A model generated the notes under the pieces. The model ran no database searches and was not told where the DNA came from. It saw only the letters and a program-made list of their open reading frames with translations. A stretch of 64,000 nucleotides of DNA from Chamaea fasciata. Lineage: Eukaryota > Chordata > Aves > Passeriformes > Sylviidae. Each line of letters starts with the position of its first letter. Position 1 is the first letter of the stretch. Below are positions 38,944-51,700 of this stretch, one piece after another. The DNA is taken from contig JARCOQ010000004.1 of the NCBI GenBank assembly GCA_029207755.1, forward strand, positions 40,604,305 through 40,668,304. The letters are read 5' to 3'. A program made the translations under genes and the position numbers.

Positions 38944-41167
38944 AATACTCAACCACTTAAATGTCTGACTGCCAACAGGAGAGCAAGGAGAATCTCCAGG
39001 TAAATCTTTAGGTAAAACCCACATACTTTTTAATAAACAAATAGATATTACTGGAGAAGAGAAGTCTCCTGACCAAAAAAAATCCTGATTACATTTCTGT
39101 CCTGGGTTGCAATTTTTTGGTCTGTGTTTGCAATTTGTTTTTTTTTCTTTTTTATTTTCCTTACTAAAACTTTGCCTAATATTCTTCCACAGCAAAGAAA
39201 AACTAGAAGTTGTTCTAATATATAGTCCAATAGCACAGTCTTTGACAGTATTCAGGCACCTCTCAAAATCCAGGAGAATGAGACAAAAATCCGGCTCACG
39301 CCCAGGATTTTGTGGGGTAGAAGAGAATTGCTGTTTCAAGATGAATCCCAGTGGAAAGACCATATATGCTAATATCAGATGGTGGGTGTTGCAGTTAAAA
39401 ATCTCTACTTAAAACCAGGCAGGAAATTATTAACTATCCTAACTTTCCTACTGAGGTCCTGAAAAGGACCTTACTTTCTCCTAGGGAGTATCTCACTGCC
39501 TTACTCTCTGAGGAGTAAGAATGCAGCACCCTGAGCTGCCAGTCCAGGTGCCAAAGAAATGCCCTGAAGTGCTCCTGTCCTGGGGTAACAGCCACACCAC
39601 AAAGGCAGATGGCCCCCCCAGGCACTGCTCTGCCTGGAACCATGCACAACTACAGCTCCTGAACCGACAGTTTCCTGTGCAAAAACCCGAGATTATACTG
39701 GTGGCACTCAGAGCAGAAAGACTTGAAACCTCTCAACAGCAATAATCTGCCATGTATAACAGAGCAGCTTCCATCATCAGCCACCTATCTGTTCTATTCA
39801 GTCTGTTCTAATGCAGTAAAAGACGGTACTCTGTGCCATTTCATCAATTCATCCACTTTATAGAGCAAAAAAAGCCCCCCATATGATTTTGGATATATCC
39901 TTTATTCAAGGCGCTGTAATATAACAAGACTTCTATTGCAAGATAAATGAAGTACCACTGCTCCTTCACCGTAGAGTCACCTCAGTTTCACATTATTTCA
40001 GTCAGTCATGTCTTCTGCCTATAAGTTTACATTAATGTCTTTCCTTATCATGACATTTATGGTTTCCATTATTTTCTGCAGCACTCTATTGATTTTGAGA
40101 TCTATAGCTCCTACATGAACTGTCCTTCAGACATCTGTCATTACTCCTGCTTGTACAATAGGTACATGCACAATGATTCAGGATCATATACAGCCTAGGC
40201 GTGTGAGGGCTAAAGAAGTGGAGGTACTCCTTTTCCCTCAGGTGAAATTCAGCTTCCTTAAAATTGTAAGAATATTGACATTTTAATGAATAATAAACAT
40301 ACTGACCATCATTATATTGATAATTTTTTCTCTCCCTCCTAAATACCTTGAGCCTTACAATGGACACACAAACTAATTTTAAAAAATGTTGAAAACATGA
40401 AACTATAAAGCCTCCATATAGGAGGAACCAGAGCAAGAATTACCAACATAAAAATATGATGGTCACAACTAAAATGAGCCTATGCCAACCCAAGGCAAGA
40501 CAGATTTCATTGCTGTCCAGATGAACAACAGAACTTTGTTAAAGCTGGTTCTGAAGATGGGATTGTGTTTGCTCCTCTGCAGCATCTCCTCTCTAGTATG
40601 GTGTTGTTGTCTAACACCTGAGCTTGGAATCCCTTTGTTTGTGAAAGTGAGTACAACAATAAAGTTCAATACAGAGGATTTCAGTTTAGGCTTCATTGTT
40701 ACCTGATTCCACATATGCACAGAAGAAGCCAGGTTTCAGGAACAGTGTTCTGAAATATTTTGATTAGACCAAAAGCTCAGAAAATCATAAAAGCATTCTC
40801 CCTTCCCTTCATATTGATGGTTAAACTGAAAGCTTACATATTCAGGCCTGCTTATGATCATCAAGACTGAACTGGATGACATGGTGCTCCACAGCAGATC
40901 TTTGCACTATCAGGGTTCAAAACACCCTGTGGTATGACACTTTCAAAAAACAAGATGAGTTTACAGAATAACAGACCAAGTCTTGACATCCTAGCATATC
41001 AGGTCAAGACTCTTCCTGAATCTTCAGTTTATGTCCTTTTGTGTACTTTCCAGGTACATCAATTTCTGCTAAGACTCATCACACGAGATGGATTCTTTTG
41101 AAAACAAAAGCTTTCAGGAAGTCCTGAACTCCAGTGTGTGGCTGCTTTAAAAATGAGCCTGACACAT

Positions 41168-42217
41168 TGTCTTGGTTTGAAAGACAGGTGTTTGCTAAGG
41201 AAGGCAGGAGCCTCCCTTGGAATAGAAAATGTAACCCTCCTCCCTCTGAAATATTATAATTCTGAAATTAAGGGGGCTCTCAGGCAAAGATACAAGGATA
41301 GGAATAACAGTCCTTTACTGGTGTGTGTCACAAGGCAAACGACCAGCAACAACTCCAGCGTTTACAGCAAACAGCACCAGGAGCCCCGTGACCCCTTCTC
41401 GGCCACGGGCACTTTCCCCACCGGTGCAGTTCCGGTCACAGCCAGCGGGGGCGCTGGTGGCTCCTGGCCGGCAGGGCAGGTGCGGTGATTCCCCTGCGGC
41501 TGCAGGGGGCGCTGTGGTGCGGGGAGCAGGCGGTAATGGTGGCTCGCCCGGGATGGGAAGGGTTGGAGGAGAGGCCTTGCTGCACAAACCCCTGCAGCAG
41601 CCTGGATTGACTGATCTGTGCCCCAAAAGCAAGCTCTCAGAAGCAGCAGGCTGGGCCGGCAGGACGCCTTGGCAGGCAGGGGATGTAGGGCTACAGGGCA
41701 GCGAAAAACTCGGAGCAGTGTCGAAGAAGCAGTGGGGGTGGGGCAGCGGTGACTCGGCTCCCAGCAGGGCAGGGAAAGGTGAGCTCAGGATCCTGGGCAC
41801 CCGAGCAGATGGGGATAGGTCCTTTTTTCTTTAGTGAGGTAGGTATTAATAAGGTCCCAGTTCAGTGGCTGTTCTCGCAAGCAGAGGCTCACCCCATGGC
41901 ACAAGAAGCAGCTCTGGGCTGGGCTCTGGTGGCAGCAGTGAATTCCCTTCCCCCAGCAGCGGCTCTGACCATCCCCCTGTGAAGCCAAGAGGGAGCTACA
42001 GCTGGCCCAACCCTGTCTTTTACCTGCCCAATTCTCGTGGTATCCCTGCCCTTTAGAGAGGAAACTCCCAGACAGGAGAAGTGCAACCAGATGCCCTCCT
42101 CCTCTGAGCTTGGTCACTTCGTTTTAAGTACCCAATTCTTAATGTTTTGTAGCAGCTTATGGGAAAATTTTCTACAAGCAAAAAGGAACAAAAGGAAAGA
42201 AACCCAACCCCCAAGCA
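41168..42217. mobile_element. GC-rich passerine ERV LTR, about 1.05 kb
   Basis: Starts TGTCTTGGTTTGAAAGACAG and shares its first 150 bp with the LTRs at 56188 and (inverted) 16262. Shared blocks include GCCTCCCTTGGAAT, ATTATAATTCTGAAATTAAG, CTCAGGCAAAGATA and AGTCCTTTACTGG. The body (41390-42060) is GC-rich and keeps many CpGs, unlike the surrounding DNA, so this copy looks younger than the one at 15.6-16.3 kb. The proposed end is CCAAGCA (42211-42217), which resembles the expected CCAAGACA terminus with one base lost. The left flank CACAT is not repeated after it, so the right edge is uncertain. Frames of 169 codons (+, 41325-41834) and 161 codons (-, 41315-41800) overlap almost completely and come from base composition. 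Neither gag nor pol sequence adjoins, so it is best read as a solo LTR or LTR fragment. Confidence 0.85.
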
Positions 42218-45200
42218 AATTATTTTAGTGTGGTGATCTCAGTTATCCTTCTCAGAATATAGTGGTTCAAAACCATTTTCATAACACTTGTCATACAGCC
42301 TTAATACCATAAAATTTTTGCTATCCCATTTGCTCCTGTGGCAATTTATCACTGTATAAAAGCACCACTCACCAGCAAGAGTGGTTTATTTGCACAAGCA
42401 GACAGGTGAGAAGTCCATTGCCAAGGGCAGCTGAGCTGTATTCAAAATCTTTCCCCAGCCTTCCTCTACTTTGTGCTTTCAGAGAAGAGCCATGCATTTA
42501 AAAGACTACCATAAACAAGACAGAGAAAAAAAATTGCCATTAAATTAACATAACTGATGATATCTGTGGCAAATAATTAAAGCAGTGCCACATATGTGAA
42601 CCCATTGCAGGAATTTTGAGCCCATTTTTTCCAAGCGTATGCCATGAAGTTTCATACTGCCCCCCTCCCCCCCTTTATTTAAAAAACAGGTCAAGAAGCA
42701 TAAATCTGGGCTTTGTTTCTCTAACAAAATAAGGGGTTTTTTTCATAAGACAGCCCAGCATGGAGAGGCAGCCCTCCCCAGGCTCGTTTCCTGTGTGTGC
42801 CTGGCAGTGCTCACTGCAGTGCTCCACTGAGAGAAAGGGAATTCTGTCATCATGTTACTGTGCTAATAGTGTCTGCTGGTAAGCACCAGTAGGCTCTCCA
42901 GAAATATGACACAGTGAGATAAAGCTTATACAAACTGAGAGACATAAACATAACCTACTTGTGCTTATCCTGTAAAACCACAAGTACATGACAAGAGGAA
43001 GCAGCACTACAGAGTGCTGTGGTCTGTGATTCCCCTCTGCGGCAGGCTTTCACCCTGAAGAGAAAGGCTATAAATGCAGCTGTTCCTTCTGTTAGAAAGA
43101 CCTTACTTCTGTGCTCATGGTAAGGCTTCCTTGTATCTCATTTGGTACCTGTGCTAATTCGGCTGGTTAAGATCCACTTTCAGCCTACACAGAAAATAAC
43201 ACCACATCCATTATGTTAGCAATCAAAGCTATACAAGTTTCTAGATTGTTTCAAAGATCAAAGACAGTCTGTCAGACTTCATTACCAGATGAAAAAAGGG
43301 ACTCTGACTTCAAAAGGCATTGGGTTGTCCTTTGTTTCCTCCTCAAAAATAATTTTAAAGATTGCGAGCAACCTCAGAGCAATCTAAATTTACAAGGTTT
43401 TTGACTGTACCTTCTAGGTCAGGCTGCAGTTTGATCTTCTCGTTCTTTTTCATTTTCCTTTAAGTCTATCTTAGATAAATGCTGATTGTTTGTCCCACTG
43501 GCTTAATACAGCCACGCATTAAGGAATAAAATTTGAAGCACTTCATCAATCTGCAAGTTACATAAAATTGCTCCCACTGCCTCCCCTGCTTTCTTTGTCT
43601 TGCTCACTGCAAAATTTTCTGCAAAAGGTTATTTGAAAATATCTTTAATTAATTATTCTATTTCCCTGACTGAATTGATATCTCCAGTCAGATTCACAGA
43701 ACTAATTATACTAACAGTGAATAAAAATAGCATCAAGATTAGAACACTTTGATGCAGTTTGAGCTGTAATTCTTATAGACACCTTTTTGGAGGGGAGTTT
43801 GGAAAGCATTCACAGCTTCCTGACTGCTTTAATATTTTTAAACTATTACATAAGGGAATTTTTAGAGTTTTCACAATTATCCACAAGGCAAAAAACTCAG
43901 CCAGGCACACAAAGATCCAAACCTGAATACATCTGTTCATATGTAAACACTAACACTAGCTAAACAGTATAAAGATTTTCCTATACCCTGGGCTCATTTA
44001 CACTATCAGTGAGGTTTCCATTGAGGGTTCCCATAGCCTCCTTATAAAGAAGTTAACAGAGCTAAGTCAACAGCACTGAGAAGTTTATTCATTCTAGTGC
44101 AGCACTAAGAAAAGCATGGATCTTCATCCAGTTCTCTTCCTCTACAACTAAGAGTCATCCAGATACCACTGAAGAAGCGTGCCTTTTTTTGGCTTCTGGG
44201 ATCTAGTTTTACATTCCAGAAATTGTGAAATGGGTGACATAAACAGGTTTTTTTACTACCTTTAAAAACTTAGCTAAAATATTTAATGGACAAGGTGCTG
44301 ATTTACCACCTCTTGGGCTCTTATACGTGATGATCGCTCATCCATCTGAAGTTACCCTCTAGATCTGGTAACATCTGCTTCTTAACATATTATTCCTATT
44401 CCTGCTACTTTGTGGATTAATATCATTGTAAATAAATTCCCAAAATTTACTTCAAGATGACTCCTCAGGCACAGTCAATATTAATGATTTCAAAACAGTG
44501 GTGGAAAAATATCTTCTACACATTTGCATTGAGAAATGTAAATGCTTGTAGAAACACTAGGATAAAACTAATGCCCTAGGCAGAGTGTGCTGGACAGGCA
44601 CTGCAGCAATGGAGTCCTCAACCAGCAAAGCCAGTGTCTGAAATGGACTTTATATGTTGTAAAGTGGTACAAAGCAATAGGTCCACAAATGCAGAGAGGA
44701 GATAAGGAAAACTAGAAGAACATTCAACCAAGGTGTTTCTTTCTCTTTTCTTTTCCTTGAATTTTTTCTTCTACCTAGCATTTCAAATGTCTCATTTTGC
44801 ACAGCCATAAAAACAGTATTGGTGTGAGGAAGGGAAGTCTCAAGCCACCAGAACTCCCTTCTTAAAAAGAATATTTTGTTGCATGTTATTTTAGACTACA
44901 TAGATCACCTAAATCTGATTCCTGGACACTCCCTATTATACTTCCTAATGGTTTTTCCCATTCTAATCCCTGAAGTATCATCTAAAATTTGACAGGCATA
45001 AACTATTAACAAGGTTAATAACAAACAGCCAAAATGTGAGACTGCATACAGTGCCTGAACAGAGATATTTGGTATTTGACCACTTTTTGGCTACTTGAAT
45101 ATCCCTGGCTTTGTTCTTTCTTAAGTGTTCACATGGAGATGGACATATATATATATGCATAAATGCACATAAGAATATATAGAGACGCTACCACATTCAC

Positions 45201-45203
<3 letters not shown>
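42218..45203. other. Non-coding sequence, no gene seen
   Basis: No frame over about 63 codons. It contains a polypyrimidine patch at 42659-42677 and an isolated TATAAAT at 43069-43075 followed about 40 bp later by ATG joined to a splice-donor consensus (see findings). Otherwise it is featureless AT-rich DNA. Confidence 0.6.

Positions 45204-45242
<39 letters not shown>
45204..45242. repeat. (AT)19 microsatellite
   Basis: Thirty-nine bases of uninterrupted alternating A and T, followed by ACACACAGATAT. A smaller AT-alternating stretch lies upstream near 45147-45156. The array is perfectly self-complementary and likely polymorphic in length. Confidence 0.95.
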
Positions 45243-45248
<6 letters not shown>

Positions 45249-45751
45249 GATATAAAAATTGATACTGTTCAGGGTTTTCTCAAAGTTTTTCTTGCTTAAA
45301 ACGTGTCTTCTCTGTGTGGGATGGCTGGATGAATACCAAAATTCACTTTTATTCCTGATTTCCTGTGACATTTTTTAAAGGACATTTCTGAAATAATTGT
45401 GAGCTCCAAATGTGAGTAGTGTGGAGTCTCCAGCAGGCATGGCAGAGTGGAGGCAGATTGCAGCACATGGCAGTCTCCAGGCTAACTTCATAACTTGCCC
45501 ATAGCAAACCATGTCAAGTGAGCAAGAAGGTAACCTCTTTGACAATCAGAACCTAGAAGTCTGCTAGTTAGGATTTCTTGGCATTAATATACTCATAAAG
45601 TCAAGACACAATTTTAAACTCTTGAGTCCAAACAGTGAAACTTTATCCATTTTTAAATGACTTCTAGATTTGCTCCCTCACAAAAAGCACAGACAGAATC
45701 AATAAGAACAGAACAGCAACAAGTGCAAGATTCAATTCCTTCTTTGCATGT

Positions 45752-45770
45752 ACACACACACACACACACA
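45752..45770. repeat. (AC)9 microsatellite
   Basis: Nineteen bases of alternating A and C following TTGCATGT. Short and perfect. Confidence 0.93.
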
Positions 45771-48700
45771 TCTGTCTTAAGATGTCTTGTGATTTGGCTT
45801 CATGTAAAGGAAAGCAAATCGATGATTTAACAATCAACTTCTTCATGTCTACACTGTGAATTTTATTAATAAACCTTGAAAACAATCTGTCCATGAAAAA
45901 AACATGAGAACTCTCTATAATGGGCAGCATTCAAAATTCAGGCAGTCTGCAAAAATTTTCCTGCCTCAACTTGCGTAAATAAAGGGCAACTTCTCGAACA
46001 AGGATGATATGAGGCAGGTCTGCAGCAGTTCATGGCTCAGAAAGTCACTTTGAATGCTGGAAGTCACCTTGACACCAAAGCTTTCAAGGTAAGAGCATGG
46101 TCCTCTGGTTTGTGAAATACAGGAAGTAATGGATTCTTTTTTATATATGTTTCATAAACAAAGTGTGAAATTCTTTTTCTTGTCCAATTTATTTCTGCCT
46201 CCCTTTGCATATAATACTGCTTTGCTTATGGAAAAGGATGAGTGTAATCAACCATATGAGCTAGGTAACTTTAATGACTTTGCTGCATAGCATGGGCTAG
46301 TGACTGGCTATGCTATTAATGAAGGCAATTCAGTAAGTGTTTAAGATCCATTCATTTGAGAGCACAACTTAGATATTTATTTCTCTGTAAGGATATATTT
46401 CAGCTCTTTTGAAAAAGTTGCACATAAACCTAGTCTTATGAAACATTCTAAAATAAGATGTTTTGTTGATTTAAGATCTAGTTTTGTTTTTCATGCTTGC
46501 TTATAGAAGCAACAGAAAGTTAAAGCTCTACAAAGACCAACTTTGGATAGCAATACTCATAAAAACCATCTGAACAAAGGAAGTATTGCTTTTGCTCCTG
46601 CTTGCCCTATCCTTTTTTTTTCATTATATCTTTTCCCACTCACTTCACCAGCTAGCTGGCCTGATTGGTAAAAAATACACCTGACTTCATTTACTGTCAT
46701 CTTTAGGTTTTACAGCAGGTCTTTATGTAAATAATATTCAATTCCCAAACACTTACAACATTCTTGAGGACCACGGGCATTTTGTTTTCATCAGTGCAGA
46801 GCAATGAGCAGAATCCTAAGCTAATGGCCACCTTGCTCATCACACAAGCTAGCTGAATGTAACAGCCTCATGGGTGCAAGTTCTGTTTGCTGCCTGTTAG
46901 ATAATGCATTAAAACATGATTCTAGTTAGTAAAGGACATTCTGATGCCACACAAGGGACACTGTACACCTCCACCTGTGAAATGGTCTCCTATAAAGTAG
47001 TCACAAACTGCTTCAGGAAGAATATTATTAGTGGTGAAGGCAAAGGAGTAAGTTAGGATTTATAAAGAAATTTCTTTCAAGGTCTACAACAGTTTCAGGT
47101 CCAGGGCAGAACTAACTCTGTGATTCACCCAGCGATCACAGTGCCATATTTTGGTGCTCTTGGCTTTATGCTGTACAGGCAGAATTTGTCTCCCTTTACT
47201 TTCCATTTGTGCAGAACAACTTGTGTTGGGTGACAGCTTTCTGTGAGAAAGAAACTCCTTGTGGTCTCTGGGCACAGGAGAAGAAAGCTATTTTTCTCCA
47301 AAAATATCTTTAAAACACCAGACGTTTGAATAGAAAATGCTGTAAACAAGGACCTCATCTACTTGAAAAGGCAACTGGGAGAAGCTCATCACAGATGTGT
47401 TCTGGATATTCAGAGGTACCACTTGCCATAAAATATCTTTTTTTCTCATTTTTAGAAAAATATTTCTAACGAGTCCCTTAATGTGACTCTTACTAGAAGA
47501 CCACTGTTTGGCTCTTTCGTGATAGTAAATATGGTTCTGTCATGTGACACACATGACCTTTCTTGACACCTAAAAATAGTGAACCTTGGATTGAAAAATA
47601 TGTTGAAAACAGTTTTAGACACAAGCCAGTTGGCAGAACACAACCATCAGAAAATATCTCAAAAAATATTTCACCCACCCACACAAGCTCCCTGTGAGAC
47701 TGTTCTGGGAAGGATGTTACACACTGCTCCACAGCTATTTGTACTTGGTGATAAAAGTAGAATAGTGGGGTTCAACAGACCCTGTGGAAAGATTAGTAGA
47801 GGGGGGAAAATAATAAAAGCTAAAGTGAGTTTGTTGGCAAATTTTGTTGGCTGTTACAACTTATGGGTTGTGCAAAGCTAGACAGGAAGGGCAGGGTGAT
47901 CTCAGAATAATTCTGTGTACTTTAATTTTCATGAAATTCAGCAGTTTATTTCACCAATCTAATGTAGTTCATTAACACAAATACATGTCTGCACAGATAA
48001 ATTTTAATATAAAATAAGATGTAGTAGTTTTGCTGATCATTTATTTATAGGAAAAAACAACCTGGTTTAGGTCCCTATTAATTTTTATTTTCTTCTGCTT
48101 GTCTGAGGCACTGCCTTGAACCTGAAGAAATGAATGGGCTCTGGGCTATCCTGACCAGATTATCTGGGAAATATGAGAGGTAAAAAGAGCTGGCATTCAG
48201 GGTGTAAAGACAAGAAATGGCATCAAAAATAAAGACCGCACTGCAGGAGTACGGTTCCTACAAAAGCCTTGTTGCAGGCTCACAGTGGTGACTGTTACAT
48301 AATCAATAGCCAGATGTTGCCCCTAGAGCTGCACTGCTGCAGGAAAAGTGCCTGGACTAGAGCAGGAGGTTGGGTTTACATTGCAAGTAGTAATCTTCCT
48401 GCAGATGATGTTACTACTGAGTTCAGCAGACATTACAGGCACATCTTCCTTTCTAGATTAGGGCAGTACTATAGAACTTCATATAACATTGTGATACCAT
48501 TTTTCAGATGTGATAATAGTTTTTCAGATTTTCTTTTAAGCCATGAAATATCAATCATTTGTTTTTCAATATTAACTCTATATATGCTTAGGATGAAGTT
48601 TCCTATGTAATTTCTAAAATTTAATTTCAGCTACAGAATAACCACTCATATATTATGATTAGAGAATAAAAGTAAAATACTAATTGCTTTTTCCATGCTG

Positions 48701-51700
48701 AAACAAAATAAATTTTGAAAAAACCTATCTAATAGTCTTCTCAAAAACTGGCATGAGTATACTGCAAAAAGAGCTGAATTCAAGTTCTCCAGGCAACTAT
48801 CACTTTGGCATTTTCTAACCCAGTTTCCCACTTACTTTTCCCTTAATGCCACTGTGAGACAGCAAAATACAAAACACATACACAACGTTTAGCATAGGGT
48901 ATTTCTCCTCACAGTTTTCTTGAAGCAGAGGTGTATTTATAAGTGATTGGAGGCTTGGGGGCTTGGTTAACTCACTGCTGGAGGCCTATATCTGTATTTG
49001 AAGTCTTAATAGACTGCTAGTGCAAAGGCCAATTGGAAATGCATAGTTACACTTCAGGCTGGGAAGGTAGTAGATACAGTGTCTTGGGCAGGCTGTATCA
49101 ACAGCTTCAGCAGGCAGAAGGGCAATTTTGGTGGGCTTTTTTCTTATGGGCACTTTGCCCCACAGCAACATGGGTAGGAAATGGAAGAAAATCTCACCAC
49201 TGTTTCTTTTTCATTACCTCTAAGGATAAACAAAATAGCAGAACATCTCACACAATGGCAAGCCATGGAAATTAACCTAGTATTAATGCAGAATATTGAG
49301 AAGAAGCGAGTTTTGGCAAGATGAGGACAAAAGAATTTGATATTTGCAACTGAGTTTGATTTGATCTCAGAAAAAATGTGACATGAGAAAAATGTGCGTC
49401 TTTGCACTTCAGGGATGCAAATGACTTCTCAATCCTGTATCACTGGCAAGATTTGATTGAACACAATTCAGAGTAGCAGACAGATAAGGCTAGAGAAACC
49501 TTTATCCTAAATTGGTAGGTAAGCCAGACTCTGGAGGCTGATGCATGAAACAGAGCGTGCTTTTCATCCCCCTACTTGAATGAAATGGTTTTTATTTACT
49601 GAGCAGAGACCCTACTTGATCACACCATCACGTGGTCAAGCAAATTGCTTACATGAAAGGGGGAACTAGCATCCTAATTTTTAATTCTGCCACCCAATCA
49701 CCCCCACAGAAAGAAGAATCAGGTCCTGGGAATAGGCTTCATAAATTGGAGGCAGTGTGGAAGGAGCTAGCCATGGAGTGGCACCACCACTTGGCAGCAC
49801 AGGTGCTATTTATAGCAGGGAGGCACTGGCAGATCCTTGGCATGCTCCTCGTACTACAAGTCTATGCATGTGCACTGGGTTGCCTTTACAACTGGAGCAA
49901 GATGCTAAATCTGTCATTGTCTGTCTCTGACTCAACTCCAAATGCTGTCTGCTGGCAAATGCTGATACACAATGCCTGAATGAGGGCTCTGTGGAGTGTG
50001 CACTTGCATGGTCCAGTCCACCCGTCTGATGCTTCAGGTCTGATGAGATTTGGAACAGTCTTTCAGGAGCTATAGGTGTTAGATGAGATAAGTCTCATCA
50101 AGCACAGCTGGGAAACCTCCATTTTAGGATCCATTTAAGAATTACCAAACATCAACTGTTCAGATTATAGCAAAGGCAGTTTGATCATGCTCCCTCACAC
50201 AAAAATATATATATTTCCTAATGCCTCCAGGGGTCTCCTAAAAATTATAAAAATAGGAGAAAGCCTTTCACGATGGGCTCATTGTGACTGATGTGCTACT
50301 AAAGTGTAGCAGATTGAAACTGCATGGCATGTTGTGCCATAATGTCTGTATCTGGATTATTCCCTCTTTCAGCAGCTATCAAATATGGTTTTATCTTCTT
50401 TTTTTAAAGTAGTTTTTGCTGAGTGAAAGTAATACAGTCCCTCTGAAGCTTCTGAGGCTTATAAAAAAAGGTACTTTATTTTTTCATTTGTGCACACACA
50501 CTTGGGGTTCCTACAGTTTGCGCTCAGTCAGTAAAACTGAATGGAAATAAAAATGAAAAATGAAAGATGTAAAGCTTACAGATTTATTTTTATCTTGAGA
50601 ACCTTCAGGAAGGAAGATTTTTCAGCCTCATCTTAATGATACAGCAGTTAGAAGGAGTGATTTTTCTCTGTGAGTTTTATACATTCATTAAGCTGTATTG
50701 TATATTTTTAGTTGAACTAGTCCTTGTTACTACCTCTGTGAATATCCCCTTCAAAAAAAATATTCTAGTTGCAAAACAATGCTTGATTTAAACAAGGCAA
50801 TTAGAAGAGTCAGCAGTCTATATGAGAAAAGCTGATTTTATAGTCCATTAAGAGCAAAATCTTTTACTGCAAAGTCCTGATCTATCTGTTTATAAAATAA
50901 GTGTTTTGAAAGAAGGAATTAATTTTAGATTCTTTTGTGTGGGCATCCTAAATGCTCAAATGCAGCCACAGATGCTCTACATAACAGTTACAAATTTACA
51001 ACAAAACACAGTTCAACATATGTGCATTTATTGTCCAGATCTTTTTAGGCTGTCAAATAGTTTGCAAACAGTATTCAGCACATCTCTCAAACATCCCAGT
51101 ACTGTGAGGTGACTGGTGCTGCATTTCTCCTTTTACTGAAATAACAAGGTCAAAATGTTCCGTTTTGTGTGAATGCTCAATATAAGACAACTGAAACCTT
51201 ATTTCAGAAAGTACTTAGTGTTCTACAGAGCCTCATGGTGAAAGCACAGGTCAAGGATCCTCCTGCAATTTAAAGGTCTCTGTCAAGCACAGGGAACAGA
51301 TGCCAATCATCTGTGAAAAATGTAATCCAGGTCCCCATGGCAAAGGCTGAAATAGTCACACCTCTATTGCAGTGCATCCTTCGAGAGGTTTCTTTCCTTC
51401 CCTTAGCCAACCTCACTGCACAGCCTGCCTGGATTTTGCAGCAGGGGTTGTATGTCTCCTCCACTAAACAATTTTTTTAGCTACATACTCTCAGTACATG
51501 GGCTCATGTTAATTAAAGCAGTCATTTGAAGTCCTTCCTGCAGCTTATAACTTTTCAGCTTTTCAACTCCTGGTGTGGTCTGAAAAAGGGCGCAGCCTAA
51601 ACATTCTTTGTGTCACTTGCAACTGCATACTGCTCTGCATCGTGGCAGTCAGCTGACACACCTAAAACACATATCAGTAACTGCAGCAATGGCTGATGTT

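Larger units (their letters stand above)
32253..41167. other. Non-coding sequence, no gene seen
   Basis: Nearly 9 kb of AT-rich unique sequence. The longest frame, 159 codons at 38884-39363 (-), contains a lysine run read from a T tract and has no recognisable domain. GC-richer material at 39510-39740 is unassigned. A stretch at 38560-38860 has the mixed-base, low-repeat look of a conserved non-coding element (see findings). A hairpin-forming inverted repeat lies at 36633-36661. Confidence 0.6.

Noticed and set aside
38884..39363. 159-codon - strand frame as a gene
   Set aside because: It contains a lysine run read from a T tract, shows no domain or signal, and its length is near the chance maximum for 64 kb of AT-rich DNA.
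41325..41834. 169-codon + frame in the LTR
   Set aside because: It lies in a GC-rich LTR and is overlapped by a similar-length - frame; composition explains both.
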